Positions 1 through 10,608 are shown, counted from the stretch's first letter. The stretch: DNA of 64,000 bases from Ctena decussata (GCA_963989385.1 OZ022505.1:57353737-57417736), one strand, 5' to 3'. The notes: generated by a model from the letters alone, not told the origin. Translations and numbers: made by a program.

Positions 1-599
1 AGGACATCTTTTGGGCCATTCTGCATTGAAGAAGGTGCTTAACGTACCCTGTTCTGTGAGAACAAGTGCTCGTAATATGGTCTGATATTTCGAAAATGTA
101 ATGACTAGGAAAGCAAAGCACAAAGTGTATATAAGGACTGTTTTGTCTTTGTACCTTTAAAGCGTTGCAAAGTTGGTGAACTATATTTAAATGGGAACGA
201 AATCTTATGCTTTTGTTTACTTACACACGTTGCAATATACTTGACATAATTTCGGTTCAGTAATCTGCATAAGTAGCAAAATACTTCGACCAAAACTCTT
301 GATCATATACTTAATATATATTTAAAGTAATACCACATTTTGTGATACGATAAACAATGCCATTGTCTATAGACAGGAAAGTGACAAGTCAGTTTATTGC
401 ATCTTGGGATATCTCTAAAGCATATTTAAAAGTAATTTTCATGTACCACAATCTGAATACGTATGGCAAACAAATGAAGTAATTTGGGGTATGTAAAAAA
501 TATGAATTATTTACCCACGTATAAATATTTTGTAACGCACCTGTACATATGTTCTCTTTTCTAACAGTTTGCATCACAGCTTTATTTTGTAGTGTGCAG
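1..599. other. AT-rich DNA without recognised feature
   Basis: AT-rich sequence with only short chance open frames on the minus strand (about 60 codons, no recognisable domain). I see no repeat end, tRNA-like box or hairpin here. Confidence 0.5.
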
Positions 600-765
600 A
601 CCTGAGTAAAACGCTGGAGTTAACGTCCCGCCAACACATAGGTCATACAGAGACGGGACATCGGTTTAAAGCCTTAACCGAAAGACCGGAGAAGCGGGAG
701 ATCGAACCTGCAACCCTTGGATTGGCAGTCCAGCGCGGTATCAACTACCGCCGAGAGACAGGTTG
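600..765 (-). mobile_element. tRNA-derived SINE (Gly-type head)
   Basis: Read on the minus strand from about 763, the sequence resembles a tRNA: an A-box-like stretch around GGCGGTAGTTGATACCGC, an anticodon arm TGGA-CTGCCAA-TCCA whose loop would hold GCC (glycine), and a B box GGTTCGATC near 708-716. Downstream of the head (lower coordinates) is a non-tRNA body with AACGTCCCGCC and GGGACATCGGTTTAAAG. The acceptor stem is not intact and the body follows directly, so this is a SINE rather than a working tRNA gene. I could not find a clear target-site duplication, so the ends are approximate. Confidence 0.65.
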
Positions 766-838
766 TTAGCGTTTGCGACTAACTCCCATGAAGAAAAACG
801 GCTATATTACTGACAATAATTCTCATTGCGCATTATTG

Positions 839-1165
839 AAAGGGCGACCACAAACCGGTTAAGCCCCCCCCCCCACACCCCCCACCCCCCTGTAATTTCA
901 TTATTGGTAGTCCAAAGGCGGTAGTTCTGTTTTGGTTCTTCTTGGTTGTTTTACATATTGTTTGTTGCTATGTCTGTTATTGATATATTGTTTGTGATGT
1001 TAAGGATAGCCCGTTGACCACCTACATGGAAAATGACTGTTCACATGGCTGCCGTTGGTGATGTCTTCCGTAATAACAAATTTTATTTTGTCTCTTTCCC
1101 ACATGGCTACTTGGATGGGATCTGGGCTTGAATTGTGCCAGTTCCTGAGAATTTTCCTGCTTACT
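839..1165 (-). repeat. Dispersed repeat family F, inverted copy
   Basis: The reverse complement matches the copies at 51461-51800 and 53820-54150. Shared blocks include the stretch around AACCAAGAAGAACCAAAAC, the CAGCCATGTG...CATGTAGGTGGTC block, and the end AACCGGTTTGTGGTCG. It is non-coding. The 3' part also resembles family E (42686-43100, 49785-50190, 54840-55240). The transposon class is unknown. Confidence 0.7.
863..894. repeat. C-rich low-complexity run
   Basis: Runs of C broken by single A residues. It sits inside the family F repeat copy, at the position where other E/F copies carry a G run on the opposite strand. Confidence 0.8.
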
Positions 1166-3201
1166 TTTCGTACAGAAAACGAAAACTAATGACGTGTCTA
1201 GGTAGAGTATCTTTTGAAAACTGTTACATACCTTTGAACAACTTATCCATTAACATACTGTTTGCTGTAAAAGGCTTGCTGCAAAAAAGACCTTCTCCTT
1301 TTTCAGTTTAGGCAATTCTATTTGTCCCAGTAGAGAATATGAATACAACAGTATTATCTGTGCCGCAGTAAGCAAAAATGTAGCTTAACGTATTTGCGAA
1401 TATCCAACTGAAGGTGAATCCGTATAATCTACCTACAGCCTGCATTGCGTATCTGTAGATTCCTCAGCGTGCAAACACGGTCTGAGCGATTAGCAAAGGC
1501 TATGATCAGACTGCACGGATGCGCAGGCTGATTGGTTCGTTTGTAACTCGCATATGCGTCAAGCCCTTGTTTGCGTATCTTAACTCATATGGCAGCGTGC
1601 CTGGGAACGCTCTAATCTGTGTCTTTACTGATTTCTTTGTCTCTGTCCCATTACTTCGAAATTGTGCTCTATTCATTTTTTTCATTCATTTTCTTTGTCT
1701 CAAAAGCTTTTTCGCGAGTAAACACAGACCTATATATCACAAGAAGAAATCAACAGTAAATGATAGATGTGCATGCCATTCAGAGTACTTATCTCATAAA
1801 TGGTTCAATGACACAAAACCCAACGGACCTTAAATAATTTATAAGTTCCAACGGTCAGTAGATATAGGTTTTAGACCCACCAACAAAATGTGTGCTAGTA
1901 ACCTAAATAGTCCAAAGGATCTGTGCCATATATTTCTTCGAATTGATGGCAATACTATATCTACATTATATATTAAGTTTATTATTTTGAGCTATGTTAT
2001 TACGCCAATGATAAAATCTAGCCAAAACATACGCTCTGAGCCTGTGTCGTTACGTAAGCTCGGAAATCAAGAAACCAGGCAAACCAGTATGAATTTCAAA
2101 TTGTAGAAAATCTTTGTTGATGGCATTTGCTATGGAATAGATAGCCTTACAAAGCGCCATAGAAAAGAAATCCAGAAAGCCGCAAGCAATAAACTGAATT
2201 AGAGTGGAATGCCACTTAATTGTCACAGTCATTTAACAATGGGCAAACGAAAGGAACTGAAGGTAAAAAATATTACCTTTTTCAACAAAAAAATGTGAGA
2301 TTGGTTGCAGAAAATGAATTTCAGACATTTCTCGAGACAAACACCAACCATTAACCCAGCCTGACTATGAGGTCACATGCATAACGTCACTCTTATTTGA
2401 CAAATTACGTCGTTATTAGATAGCGTATAAATGGCTGTATGTCAACAGACATTTTCCAAGAACGATATACTGGCAATCGAGTTTCTGGCAGATCGCGGAA
2501 TGTGGATTTGTGTGGTTTGATGTCGACAGTTTTCAATAACGTCACTATTGACGTTTCACTTGACAGCGCCTACTGGTGAAAAAATAGTTTAGTTTGTATA
2601 CATCTTATTTCATTGCCAGAATATAAAGTTTTCTTGAATTGTCTAGCATACGCCATATATTAAATAAACAGAATATGCCGTAAGTTCTAAACTGGTGCGT
2701 TTTCATTGACGCTGAGTATACAATGAAATTTGTACCTAGCATTTCAGTACACATGTATGCAACATATTTTATTTGCTGCAACGGTTCAGCTTAGAGAAAA
2801 TAAAATGTTTTAGAATTAAAACTTCCGTAAACAATATCTGTTCCTGTATTTGACAGTATTATAAGCAGCCTTATACGTGCATTTAAATTAAGTTGAAGAA
2901 GATAAACTAAACCGTTTGTCATTATTAACAATTCGACTTCTGCACTTGATGCCTTATGTGAATCTAAATGCTTTCCAAATAAGCTTAGTGTAGTGTTCGC
3001 AAGACAAGAAGAAGAAGAAGAAAACAAACACACAAAAACAAATAGATAAATAAAAGTTTACCACAATGATATCCGGTTTTGTGGCCCTTGGGCCTTTTGC
3101 CCTGACAACCTCTAGAGCTACCTTTTAAAAATGCATGCCTTTTTTTAAAAACATGCATTTTTGTTTGTTGTTTTGTCCAATTCTCATAATGATGTAGCCC
3201 A
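1166..3201. other. No confident feature; one degraded MITE-like patch
   Basis: About 2 kb of AT-rich DNA. Around 1440-1570 the words ATCAGACTGCACGGATGCGC and AGGCTGATTGG recall the centre of the palindromic MITE family seen elsewhere (for example 14050-14287), so this may be a very degraded relative. A short GAA run lies at 3007-3024. The open frame at 1519-1833 (104 codons) has no recognisable domain. Confidence 0.4.
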
Positions 3202-3424
3202 GGGGCCGTATTCATAAAACGACTTAAGTGGTTGCTATGCTGTTGCTAAGGCTAAATTTCTATAAAGAAAATTTCCTACAACTATGAAATTTGCTCTTGA
3301 GGAACAGTCTGAAAAGGACTGTTCCTCCTGAGCAAATTTCATAGTTGTAGGGAATCTTCTTCATAGAAATTTAGCCTTAGCAACAGCATAGCAACCACTT
3401 AAGTCATTTTATGAATACGGCCCC
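3202..3424. mobile_element. Foldback MITE, GGGGCCGTATTCATAAAA ends
   Basis: An almost complete palindrome. The left end GGGGCCGTATTCATAAAA is the reverse complement of the right end TTTTATGAATACGGCCCC, and pairing continues through TTGCTATGCTGTTGCTAAGG to a central inverted GAACAGTC...GACTGTTC. Arms are about 105 bp with few mismatches, which suggests a fairly recent non-autonomous DNA element. I could not settle the target-site duplication. Confidence 0.85.
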
Positions 3425-3547
3425 AGGGGGCTCAGCAGAAGTATCCATAAGATGTATCTCCTGGCACCGAGTCTGTCTGTTCGTCCCCTCGCCAGTTCGA
3501 AGAGGACACTGATTTCGCTTTCGAAAAAAAATGCATACATGTCTGAT

Positions 3548-3559
3548 TTTTTTTTTTTT
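3548..3559. repeat. Short poly-T tract
   Basis: A run of T residues, rich in A on the other strand. It has no associated element that I can recognise. Confidence 0.6.
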
Positions 3560-3887
3560 ACAAAAGTGTTCAGATTCGAACCGGCAGGCAAACCAAAACT
3601 TTTGAACTGCTTTATACATGTACATTGTTAGCTTTCTATATAATTAATTTTAAATATAGTCATGGAGAAGGAGAAGATACATTGCCAAGCATATTTTGAT
3701 GATGTTCTGTCTTTTGGCCACAGGGACTGTGACTGTATTACCCTGAGTCCAGGTTTGCAAATCTAGTTAAATAACTTCGAACATTTGTTACTGTCTAAAT
3801 TACAAAAGAAAATAATAATAGCATGTTGGTGTAATATTGTTATTGTTTTTGTTCTGACCCTCAAAATCAATGCATTTATAATTTCCA

Positions 3888-4130
3888 TTAACCCATTTAT
3901 GTTAAGTGTCCCATAAATGGGACTTTGGCAAATAGTGCAGACCCAGATCAGACGCCGCAATATATGCGGCGTCTGATCAGGGTCTACACTATGTACATGA
4001 AGAAAACTGGTATTGCTTCTAAAACAAAATAAAAGTGATACAAATAAAATAAACGAAACGCCCCTTAATTGACAAATGAACTCATCCAATTTATAGGGGC
4101 AGAAAAGTCCATTGGGCATAAATGGGTTAA
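3888..4130. mobile_element. piggyBac-type MITE with TTAA target site
   Basis: The left boundary reads TTAA followed by CCCATTTATG, and the right boundary reads CATAAATGGG followed by TTAA. TTAA duplication with termini CCC...GGG is the signature of piggyBac transposition, so the mobile unit is 3892-4126. Inside is a near-perfect palindrome at about 3941-4001, with GACGCCGC and GCGGCGTC at its centre. There is no room for a transposase, so it is non-autonomous. A fragment of the same internal palindrome occurs at 48339-48375. Confidence 0.85.
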
Positions 4131-5579
4131 AAAGATGCAGCTCCTAAAATTACATTAGCTGTCAAAGACGTGAGACCATGTAATATATTTTGTTTCAATA
4201 AATATTTTATTTGGTTTGCTTGGTCTCTTTTATTTTCGTTCGTTCTTTGTTTCTTATCCAAACACAGTCAACTCTTGACATATCAAAATCGAAATTCATC
4301 CCAAAACTACTGATATTTCAAAGTAATTTTTGGTCCCATAAAATTTAGTTTGGGATACCGGTACATTGAGATATCCGGAGTTGAAATGTAACGAAACAAA
4401 GAAAAGGTTTCCGAACTATGTTTTTGTTATAAGAGGGTACCCTGAGATATAAGTGTTTTAAAGAGAAACAGCTGTATGGAGGTACCATTAATTTTCATCA
4501 GATACCGGTAAAGGCGCCTCATGTAAGTTGTTTTTCATTTGAGTATAAAGGTATGATAATTTTCGGTGTGTTGTACAAAGTGACATTTTGTGTTTCGTTC
4601 AATGCCCATTATGATAAATGTTTGCTTTTTGAATCCATCTTTTTAACCTTTAAACTCGTGAAATCAACCTTGTCGAATATTTCTTGCTTGCCTGGTTATA
4701 GTGCATTATCCTGTTTTCCAGTGGTTGACTTTGTCTAGAATCTAAAACTATATGAATTGAGTAGCAATTCGATATATATCCATTAATAAAATGCGGCTGC
4801 ACAATTCTAGTAGTGCTAGTTGAGCATATGATTTGGAATTTAGTTCTAGGTGCATATGTAACTACTAGATATAGCCACACTTGAATGATCCAGAGCAGGA
4901 ACATAAAGATCTATAGGTTATACCAGTTAATAAAAAATTCAGCGAATCTAAAATGGGGTTGTTTGACAAATATTAATCGTCCCTTGTTTTAAATGCTTAA
5001 GATTTCTTAACACATTTTGACCAGTCGAAAAACTTCTTTTTTTTATTTTCCCGCATTGATGTTCATCATGAACTAAAATGTGCATAATGAAATTTGTATT
5101 GTCATTTTAAATTTGTTTCTGTATAGCCGTAGGAAACTGTTGATAAATAAAACGAAAGTCAACGAAAACCTGATTTGATTTTAAGTAAGATATTTTTGGC
5201 TTCTCGTAACTAGCTGAGTATTTAACGTCACTCATCTAGTCAGAGGTGGGAAATAATTTTCTGCTGATGGTCTCTGACTGCCAATTAACTTGCGCAAATT
5301 TCATTTGTTCTGCTCCTTTAGCCCAAATTGAAGACGGCTTGACATTTAAATTAACTCTAACAAGACATGCATGAACAATTTAAATTGTGATAGTATTTCG
5401 ATACCTTTAGAATTAGAGCTAGCAATGAGCAGATACCTTTTCATTTCGGAATCTCTTTCTGCTTATAGGGATACATGCATCTATCAAAGGGTAGTTTAAA
5501 GTCAACTTAACTTTATTTACTTTGTTTCAAAAAGGTTTTGAAACAAAGAAAATATAGTGCAGACAGTCAGAAAACAATT
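4131..5579. other. AT-rich DNA; weak inverted repeat only
   Basis: No gene or clear element. Between about 4263 and 4460 there is a loose inverted arrangement (CATCCCAAAAC against GTTTGGGAT, and repeated GAGATAT words), possibly an old repeat. The open frames here lack domain character. Confidence 0.4.
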
Positions 5580-5734
5580 AATGACATATTGCAGCAGTCT
5601 TGATCACCCGGATATTAACTTCCGCTTTCTTTCCATGTGTTGCAAAGACAAGCCCGACCGGTAGGCGGACACTGTTGATTTTTTGTTTAATTTTAAATCC
5701 AATGCATTCCAGGCAACTAGATGGGGGCGCAAAT

Positions 5735-5874
5735 TTGGGCAAATCTAATGTGTTCTCTTGCTCAAACTGTCCCCCCATGTTTCTGGCTTGATATCGCACG
5801 ATTTCATGTTATCTTGCAGACGTCCTTGTAGCGTAGCTGGGACGACCTCTGTTCCTGGTGCCGGTTGCAAGTTC
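5735..5874 (-). pseudogene. LINE C-terminal tail fragment
   Basis: Immediately beyond the foldback the minus strand reads ELATGTRNRGRP in one frame, then QLRYKDVCK in a second and NMKSCDIKPETWGDSL in a third. These are consecutive pieces of the same LINE tail, so there are at least two frameshifts. Sequence further down to about 5580 may include the usual C-terminal zinc-finger-like end (a CLEC pair is visible), but that part is uncertain. Confidence 0.75.
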
Positions 5875-6703
5875 TATGGCAAGCCAAGTGCACAATAAGT
5901 CTACAGACATAGGTTTGAAAATTACAAACCTATGTTTGAACTCCTAACCCAGGTTTGAAATTCTCTATAATATAAGTTTTTAAAGTTCTAACAGAGGTTT
6001 TCAAAAAAGCATCCTAAAACCAGTGATACAACCTTCTAACCTAAGTTCGAAACAAATTATGCTTGCTAAGTGCACAATAAGTCTTCAAACGTAGGTTTAT
6101 CAATTACAAACATAGGTTTTTACTCAAGACTATGTTTGAAAATTACTATCATATGTGTATGATTTCTATCATGGGTTTTAAAATCTCTATCATAGGTTTC
6201 AGAATCTGACATTTACAAAATTGTGAGTTAACTTTCAAACATAAGTTTGGAAAAAATTATGAATGCCAGGTGCACAATAAGTCTACAAACACAGGTTAAT
6301 AAATCTCAGTCATGGGTTTTGAGTTCAAACATAGGTTGTTAATTAACAATCACAGATTTCCAGAAACCTATGATAGAGATTTTAAAACCCATGATAGAAA
6401 ACAATAAACCTATGATAGTGATTTTCAAACATAGGTTTGAGTAAAAATCCATGTTTGTAATTTACAAACCTATGTTTTATTGTGCACTTAGAAAGCATAG
6501 TTTGTTTCGAACATAGGTTAGAAGGTAATATCATAGGTTTTAGAATGTCTTTTTTTTTAAACCTATGAAAGAACTTTAAGAAGCTATGTTTGAACTTTAC
6601 AAACCTATGTTTGAGAATTTCAAACCTAGGTTAGAAATTCAATCATAGGTTTGTAATTTTCAAACATAGGTTTGTTGACTTATTGGGCACTTGGCTTGCC
6701 ATA
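5875..6703. mobile_element. 829-bp giant foldback transposon with 7-bp TSD
   Basis: Termini are TATGGCAAGCCAAGTGCACA on the left and its near-perfect reverse complement on the right (one mismatch, TGGGCACTTGGCTTGCCATA). Pairing continues inward for about 330 bp per arm at roughly 80-90% by eye, leaving a ~150-bp spacer near 6207-6358. Both arms are built from short alternations of ACCTATG and CATAGGT words, and the terminal motif GTGCACAATAAGTCT recurs internally near 6070 and 6270. CAAGTTC lies directly outside both ends (5868-5874 and 6704-6710). No protein is encoded. The insertion splits a LINE frame, giving independent proof of the ends. Confidence 0.9.
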
Positions 6704-6902
6704 CAAGTTCTGCGTAAAGTAGGTACTTGGGTATGCATCCATTATCCATTCTGTGGACATGACCAAGGCATCGTAGGTGACGTTGGCGCAGGAGTGTATA
6801 CATGAGTTGCAGCCCTGCTTTAGAGAGAACGTCATTGTTGGTAACCTTGTCTTGCCACTTTATTTGGATAATCCATCGGAGACATCGGAGATGGAACACC
6901 TG
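6704..6902 (-). pseudogene. LINE C-terminal fragment between two insertions
   Basis: The minus-strand frame reads VFHLRCLRWIIQIKWQDKV, then LRQRHLRCLGHVHRMDNG and IPKYLLYAEL. This is the conserved region after the reverse transcriptase thumb in this LINE family. It is bounded upstream by the MITE at 6903-7074 and downstream by the foldback at 5875-6703. The frame joins the neighbouring LINE pieces once each insertion and one copy of its target duplication (CTG, CAAGTTC on the plus strand) is discounted. Residues after LLYAEL in the raw frame come from the foldback and are not LINE protein. Confidence 0.88.
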
Positions 6903-7074
6903 GGCCCAGTTGTTCAAAGCATCGTTAGCCTAACAAGCTCGTTAAGAGGTCAACTCGTTAAGTGTTTTACAACTTTATAGCCAAATACACTGATATGGCG
7001 TATTTAAGATATTTCCTTTTGAAATTTTAACGTCTCGTTAACTAACGATGTCGTTAGTTTTGAACAACCGGGCC
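6903..7074. mobile_element. MITE with GGCCC...GTTGTTCAAA ends inside the LINE
   Basis: The left end GGCCCAGTTGTTCAAAGC pairs with the right end TTTTGAACAACCGGGCC. Subterminal CGTTAGCCTAAC and GTTAACTAACG words also pair. CTG flanks both sides (6900-6902, 7075-7077), and removing the element plus one CTG restores the LINE frame KLQVFH. A diverged relative lies at 61447-61676. Confidence 0.88.
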
Positions 7075-7617
7075 CTGGAGTTTCCGTTCTTGGTAATCGT
7101 AAGTGGTCCAAGATTCACTGCCATAAAGAAGTGTGCTACGAACGCAGGCCTTGTACACATTCATCTTGGTTGGGATTGTACGATGCCTGTTGTCACAAGC
7201 CCTCTTTGGGATTGTACGATGCCTGTTGTCACAAGCCCTCTTTAAGAGATTGGATAGGTTTGAAGATGTCTCGCCAATGCGTTTGCTCAGCTCAACATCA
7301 AGTGACGGTGTGTCAGACGCGGTGGAGCCACTGTACTGAAACCGGTGGACGATCTCCAGCGCCTCACCATTTGCGTAGCCAAGCGGAGGGTCAGGGGTCG
7401 ACTGGCCCAAGACCTGGGTCCTCTTTTGGCTTAGCGTAAGCCCAAAGAGGTCGCAGGAATGAGAAAATCTATCCATGAGCCTCCGAAGCCTTGTTTGTGA
7501 TGGGAGGTATTGCAGCATCATCTGCAAATAACAAGTCCCTGATGAAAACGGCCCTGACCTTTGTCTTTGCACGGAACCTGGAGATATTGAGCAGGCCGCC
7601 ATCTGACCTGGAAACAA
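7075..7617 (-). pseudogene. LINE reverse transcriptase fragment, palm/thumb part
   Basis: This is a remnant of the reverse transcriptase that copies LINE RNA into DNA at the target. In one frame the catalytic motif LLFADDAA is visible at 7534-7511 (the DD pair of motif C). That frame ends at a stop at 7471-7469. The homology continues in another frame with LMDRFSHSCDLFGLTLSQKR and later VYKACVRSTLLYGSESW, so there is a frameshift near 7475-7500. A 36-bp tandem duplication (7172-7243) doubles the segment KRACDNRHRTIP without breaking frame. The LINE similarity starts abruptly near 7612. The open frame then runs into the MITE at 7074, which adds foreign residues. It is dead: no endonuclease, a frameshift, two insertions. 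Confidence 0.88.
7172..7243. repeat. 36-bp tandem duplication
   Basis: Two adjacent identical copies of a 36-bp unit that begins GGGATTGTACGATGCCTG. It adds exactly 12 codons within the LINE frame. Confidence 0.95.
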
Positions 7618-7785
7618 ATAGACTAAGTAATAAAGTACTTAAACCTATAGGACTAACACCTTATCAGTTACTAGCAGCTAGTAAAAACCACAGCATGAAA
7701 TGTAGGGAAAATACCCGCCCACTTTAGATAAATCCTGCTGTGAGCCTCTAAGGTATATATAGTAAAAGCAGTCCATATCATACCA

Positions 7786-7912
7786 GTCATAACTATCTCG
7801 GCCATTACAGGTCAACTCGGCCAATACAAGCCAAACTCGGCCAATACAAGCAAAACTCGGTCATTACAACTCGGCAATATCAATTACGTCAAACTCGGCC
7901 AATATCAATTAT
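7786..7912. repeat. Minisatellite, ~19-bp AACTCGGCCAATACAAG unit
   Basis: Five to six imperfect copies of a unit near AACTCGGCCAATACAAGCC in direct order, decaying towards the right end. Confidence 0.8.
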
Positions 7913-8109
7913 TTTTATTAATAAAATTGTCATAAATCAAGAAATTTCGTATTCGCCCAGATACGTCCGAGGTCTGCTGTATAAGCCCTCGGCCGAAGGC
8001 GTTGTGCCAATAAAGCATACCTCAGACCTGTAACTGGGTCATTACAAAACTTCGTGATTAAAAACATTGTATTATTTTTAGGCTTCGTACTGTTCCTAGA
8101 TGAGTTCTT

Positions 8110-8195
8110 ATTGTCTCTAAGAGTTGACCCATATAGAGAAGGATGCCAAAATGAATACCCTCTTATAGAGAAGGAATGCCAAAACAATTCTCAGA
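8110..8195. repeat. Short direct duplication (TATAGAGAAGGA)
   Basis: The word TATAGAGAAGGATGCCAAAA and its close copy (with an added A) occur about 40 bp apart. Confidence 0.6.
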
Positions 8196-8282
8196 GTTGC
8201 TTTCCCTGAAGTGTACTCGGTGACCTTAAGTCTAAGCTTAGTTTCACTAGTGTGAGTTGAAAAGTAGAATTAAAATCTTAAA

Positions 8283-8640
8283 AAGTTCTTTCAACAGCAG
8301 AGAATACATACAGAAGTAGGAACATGGGCAAGACTACGTAGTTTCGGCTAAAAAAGCCTCGTCAGTGACCCTGACAATATCTGGTGACAAAACCAGAATA
8401 AAACATACTGTATTTTTTAAATTTTAATTGGGCAGTCGATTCAAAGACTGATTAGTTTCAAAAGGATCCAAATAATATAAAAGACGATGATCTATGATAA
8501 TAGTCTAAATCGATCTCAAATTTTACCTTTCTCAGAATCTATCCTCTGATCTCAAAGGATGTAAATAAAATATAATCTGCACTATGGATGATGTACGGGG
8601 AGGCGTTTTACGGCCACCCACACGGCACAAAACCAGCTAC
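8283..8640 (+). repeat. Dispersed repeat family D/A, copy 1
   Basis: Matches the reverse complement of 11953-12238 along its length, with an extra ~90 bp near 8470-8560. Its core, GTTTCGGCTAAAAAAGCCTC followed by GTCAGTGACCCTGACAATAT, also occurs at 39270-39320, 42290-42340 and, in part, 53785-53810. The right end (around GTACGGGGAGGCGTTTTACG) resembles the reverse complement of 33350-33395. It is non-coding and the class is unknown. Confidence 0.75.
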
Positions 8641-8852
8641 AAAAGTCGTTTTTGCGATATTTCTTATTGTTTATTCATTTTTTTCGAAATGGACGATCGA
8701 GGCATGTTCCGGGGGAACGAATCCACATCAGCTGCTATGTGCCTGTGTCGTTCTTGTTTCTAAATGCAGCTAAAGCTTATGCGACAAACGAATTGTAAAA
8801 AAAAAATACTGGCGATTAGAAGTATTTTTCTTGCAATTTCTCAGTGGCAGAG

Positions 8853-8896
8853 TATATGTACGGAAGCGTATATACGCCACCACTTGCTACATAAAT
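8853..8896 (+). repeat. 44-bp inverted-repeat arm (partner 13118-13160)
   Basis: GTACGGAAGCGTATATACGC and CCACCACTTGCTACATAAA recur in reverse complement 4.3 kb away with very few changes. The flanks do not obviously match, so this is either a short conserved terminus or two copies of a short repeat. Confidence 0.7.
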
Positions 8897-9384
8897 ATGC
8901 TAGCAAAATTTAAGTTTTTCGCGCTCAATATTTTATTTGATCTCTGCATATTATCTGTCTTTGTAAAATGTTTAATTGAAAATGATCATAAAATGTATGA
9001 CAACGCGTTTAAATATATTGTCATTTGCCATTATTATCTCGAGAAGTCTTGATGTTATCTTTTATTGCTATATATTTAATATTTTTTCCCAAAATATTCA
9101 TGCACAAATATTAACGCACCGCACCGTACTGGGGTAAAATAATGTACCGAACCGCCGAAGATTTCCGACCCCTACCAAATTTACGGACGCTACCGTTATC
9201 AAACTGCTTCCGAGAATGTATTGAGTCAGTAAAATCGTTTGTTTATTAGACATGTTAGAGTATCTGAAGTATACAAAATATGATTTCATGCTAAGACTTG
9301 AAATTTCCCAGCCACGCAAAGAATTTCTGTATAGGATCTATCCATTTAAATGAAGGGTAACATACACAAAGTAATCCCTTTTTA

Positions 9385-10168
9385 GGTCACCTGACTCATA
9401 GGCTCAGGTTGAGGTATTGTGATGGCCCAGTGTCCGTCGTGCGTCGTCCGTCGTTCCGTTGTTCAAATGATGACCCCAGGGTCCAAAATGGCCCTGCGGC
9501 AGGGGGTCCTGAGTTTGAACCATAGAAATACATAAAAAAAAAATATTCAGAAATCTTCTTCAGGACCACTTGGCTCAGATGCTTGAAATTTGGTATGATG
9601 CATTGCTTGGTGGACTCCTGCAAAGATTGTATAAATGATGACCATGGGATCCAAAATGTTCCTGGGGCGGGGAGTCTTGGGTTCGAAATAAAATATATTA
9701 AAACATCTTCTTCTCCAGAATCCCTTAGTGCAGATGCTTGAAATTTTGTATGATGCATCGCCTAGTAGTCATTTACTAGGTTTTATCAAATGATGGCATC
9801 AAGTTAAAAAATGGCCCCACCCCATTGGGTCCTGGGTTTGAACCATAGAAATAAATAGAAAATTATTCAAAAATCTTCTTCTTTAGAACCACTTGGCTAA
9901 GATGCTTGAAATTCAGTATATAGCATTGCCTAGTGGTCCTTTACCAAGATCATTCAAATGATTGCCTCAGGATTCAAAATGGCCCCTCCCCAGGGGGTCC
10001 AGGGTTTGACTCGTAGCAATACATAGAAAAAAATATTTAAAAATCTTCTTCTTCAGAACCATTTGGAAATCGTTGCAAACTATCAGGTTTGTTCAAATGA
10101 TGACCCTAGTTTGACCTTTATCCTGTTTTGTTCAGGTGAGCGTTTCAGGGCCTCTTGGCCCTCTTGTT
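9385..10168 (-). mobile_element. Tandem-unit element 1 ('pearl'-like)
   Basis: It begins near GGTCACCTGACTCATAGGC and ends near TCAGGTGAGCGTTTCAGGGC, so TCACCTGA/TCAGGTGA form a short inverted pair. A GTCCGTCG-rich run lies at 9430-9460, followed by about five ~140-170-bp direct units. Each unit carries CAAATGATG, CAAAATGGCCC, GAACCATAGAAATA and CTTCTTCAGAACCACTTGG-like words. I recall this layout from bivalve 'pearl'-type elements. The orientation is set by analogy (TCCG run taken as the 3' side) and is an inference. No protein is encoded. Confidence 0.75.
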
Positions 10169-10389
10169 ATATCTTATTTCATTTCGCAGATGTAACTTAC
10201 TTAAACTAATACCACTTGACATCTGCTTATGTGTCTCTGAAATTAGGAATGTATCGGAGAACAATAAATTCAGTCAGAGAAGATGTGGTTGAAGATCAGC
10301 CTACCTTAAAGAATAATTTTTGTCTCGGTCGGACAAATGCAATGTTCCCTGTAATTTATGATATATATTACTGTCGCTCAAAGGCGGTA

Positions 10390-10489
10390 CTTTTGATATG
10401 GGTTATTTCTTCTGTAGGTTTTGTTTGTTTAAATGTTCTTTTGATATGGGTTATTATTTCTAACGCACGTTTTGTGTGTTTAAATGTTA
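10390..10489. repeat. ~48-bp tandem duplication
   Basis: CTTTTGATATGGGTTATT...TTAAATGTT occurs twice in tandem (from 10390 and 10438). The preceding CAAAGGCGGTACTTTTG may be a decayed family F edge. Confidence 0.75.
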
Positions 10490-10602
10490 TTATTCCATTA
10501 TTAGTAGTCAGTTCAAGGTTAACTTGATAAAAAACTTGTGCTGTTGAGTGGAGGGGGAGCGGGTACTCTCATATTAAGTCAATTCGGGTATATACCGCGG
10601 AA

Positions 10603-10608
10603 ATGCAC

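Larger units (their letters stand above)
5580..7617 (-). mobile_element. Degraded LINE (non-LTR retrotransposon), nested insertions
   Basis: The minus strand holds the C-terminal half of a LINE reverse transcriptase in three pieces: 7617-7075, 6902-6704 and 5874 to about 5735, perhaps extending to 5580. Between them are a 172-bp MITE and an 829-bp foldback, each bordered by a short target duplication. Skipping each insertion and one duplicated copy keeps the flanking frame open across the junction, so the element was inserted first and disrupted later. The 5' part of the LINE is missing. I do not assign a clade; the LLYAEL...GRP and YKDVCK words are typical of a LINE family often mis-annotated as host genes. 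Confidence 0.9.

Noticed and set aside
6660..6703. C-terminal residues of the minus frame after LLYAEL
   Set aside because: They are translated from the foldback transposon, not from LINE sequence.
7048..7439. Plus-strand open frames over the LINE region
   Set aside because: They are antisense shadows of the LINE reverse transcriptase and of its 36-bp tandem duplication.
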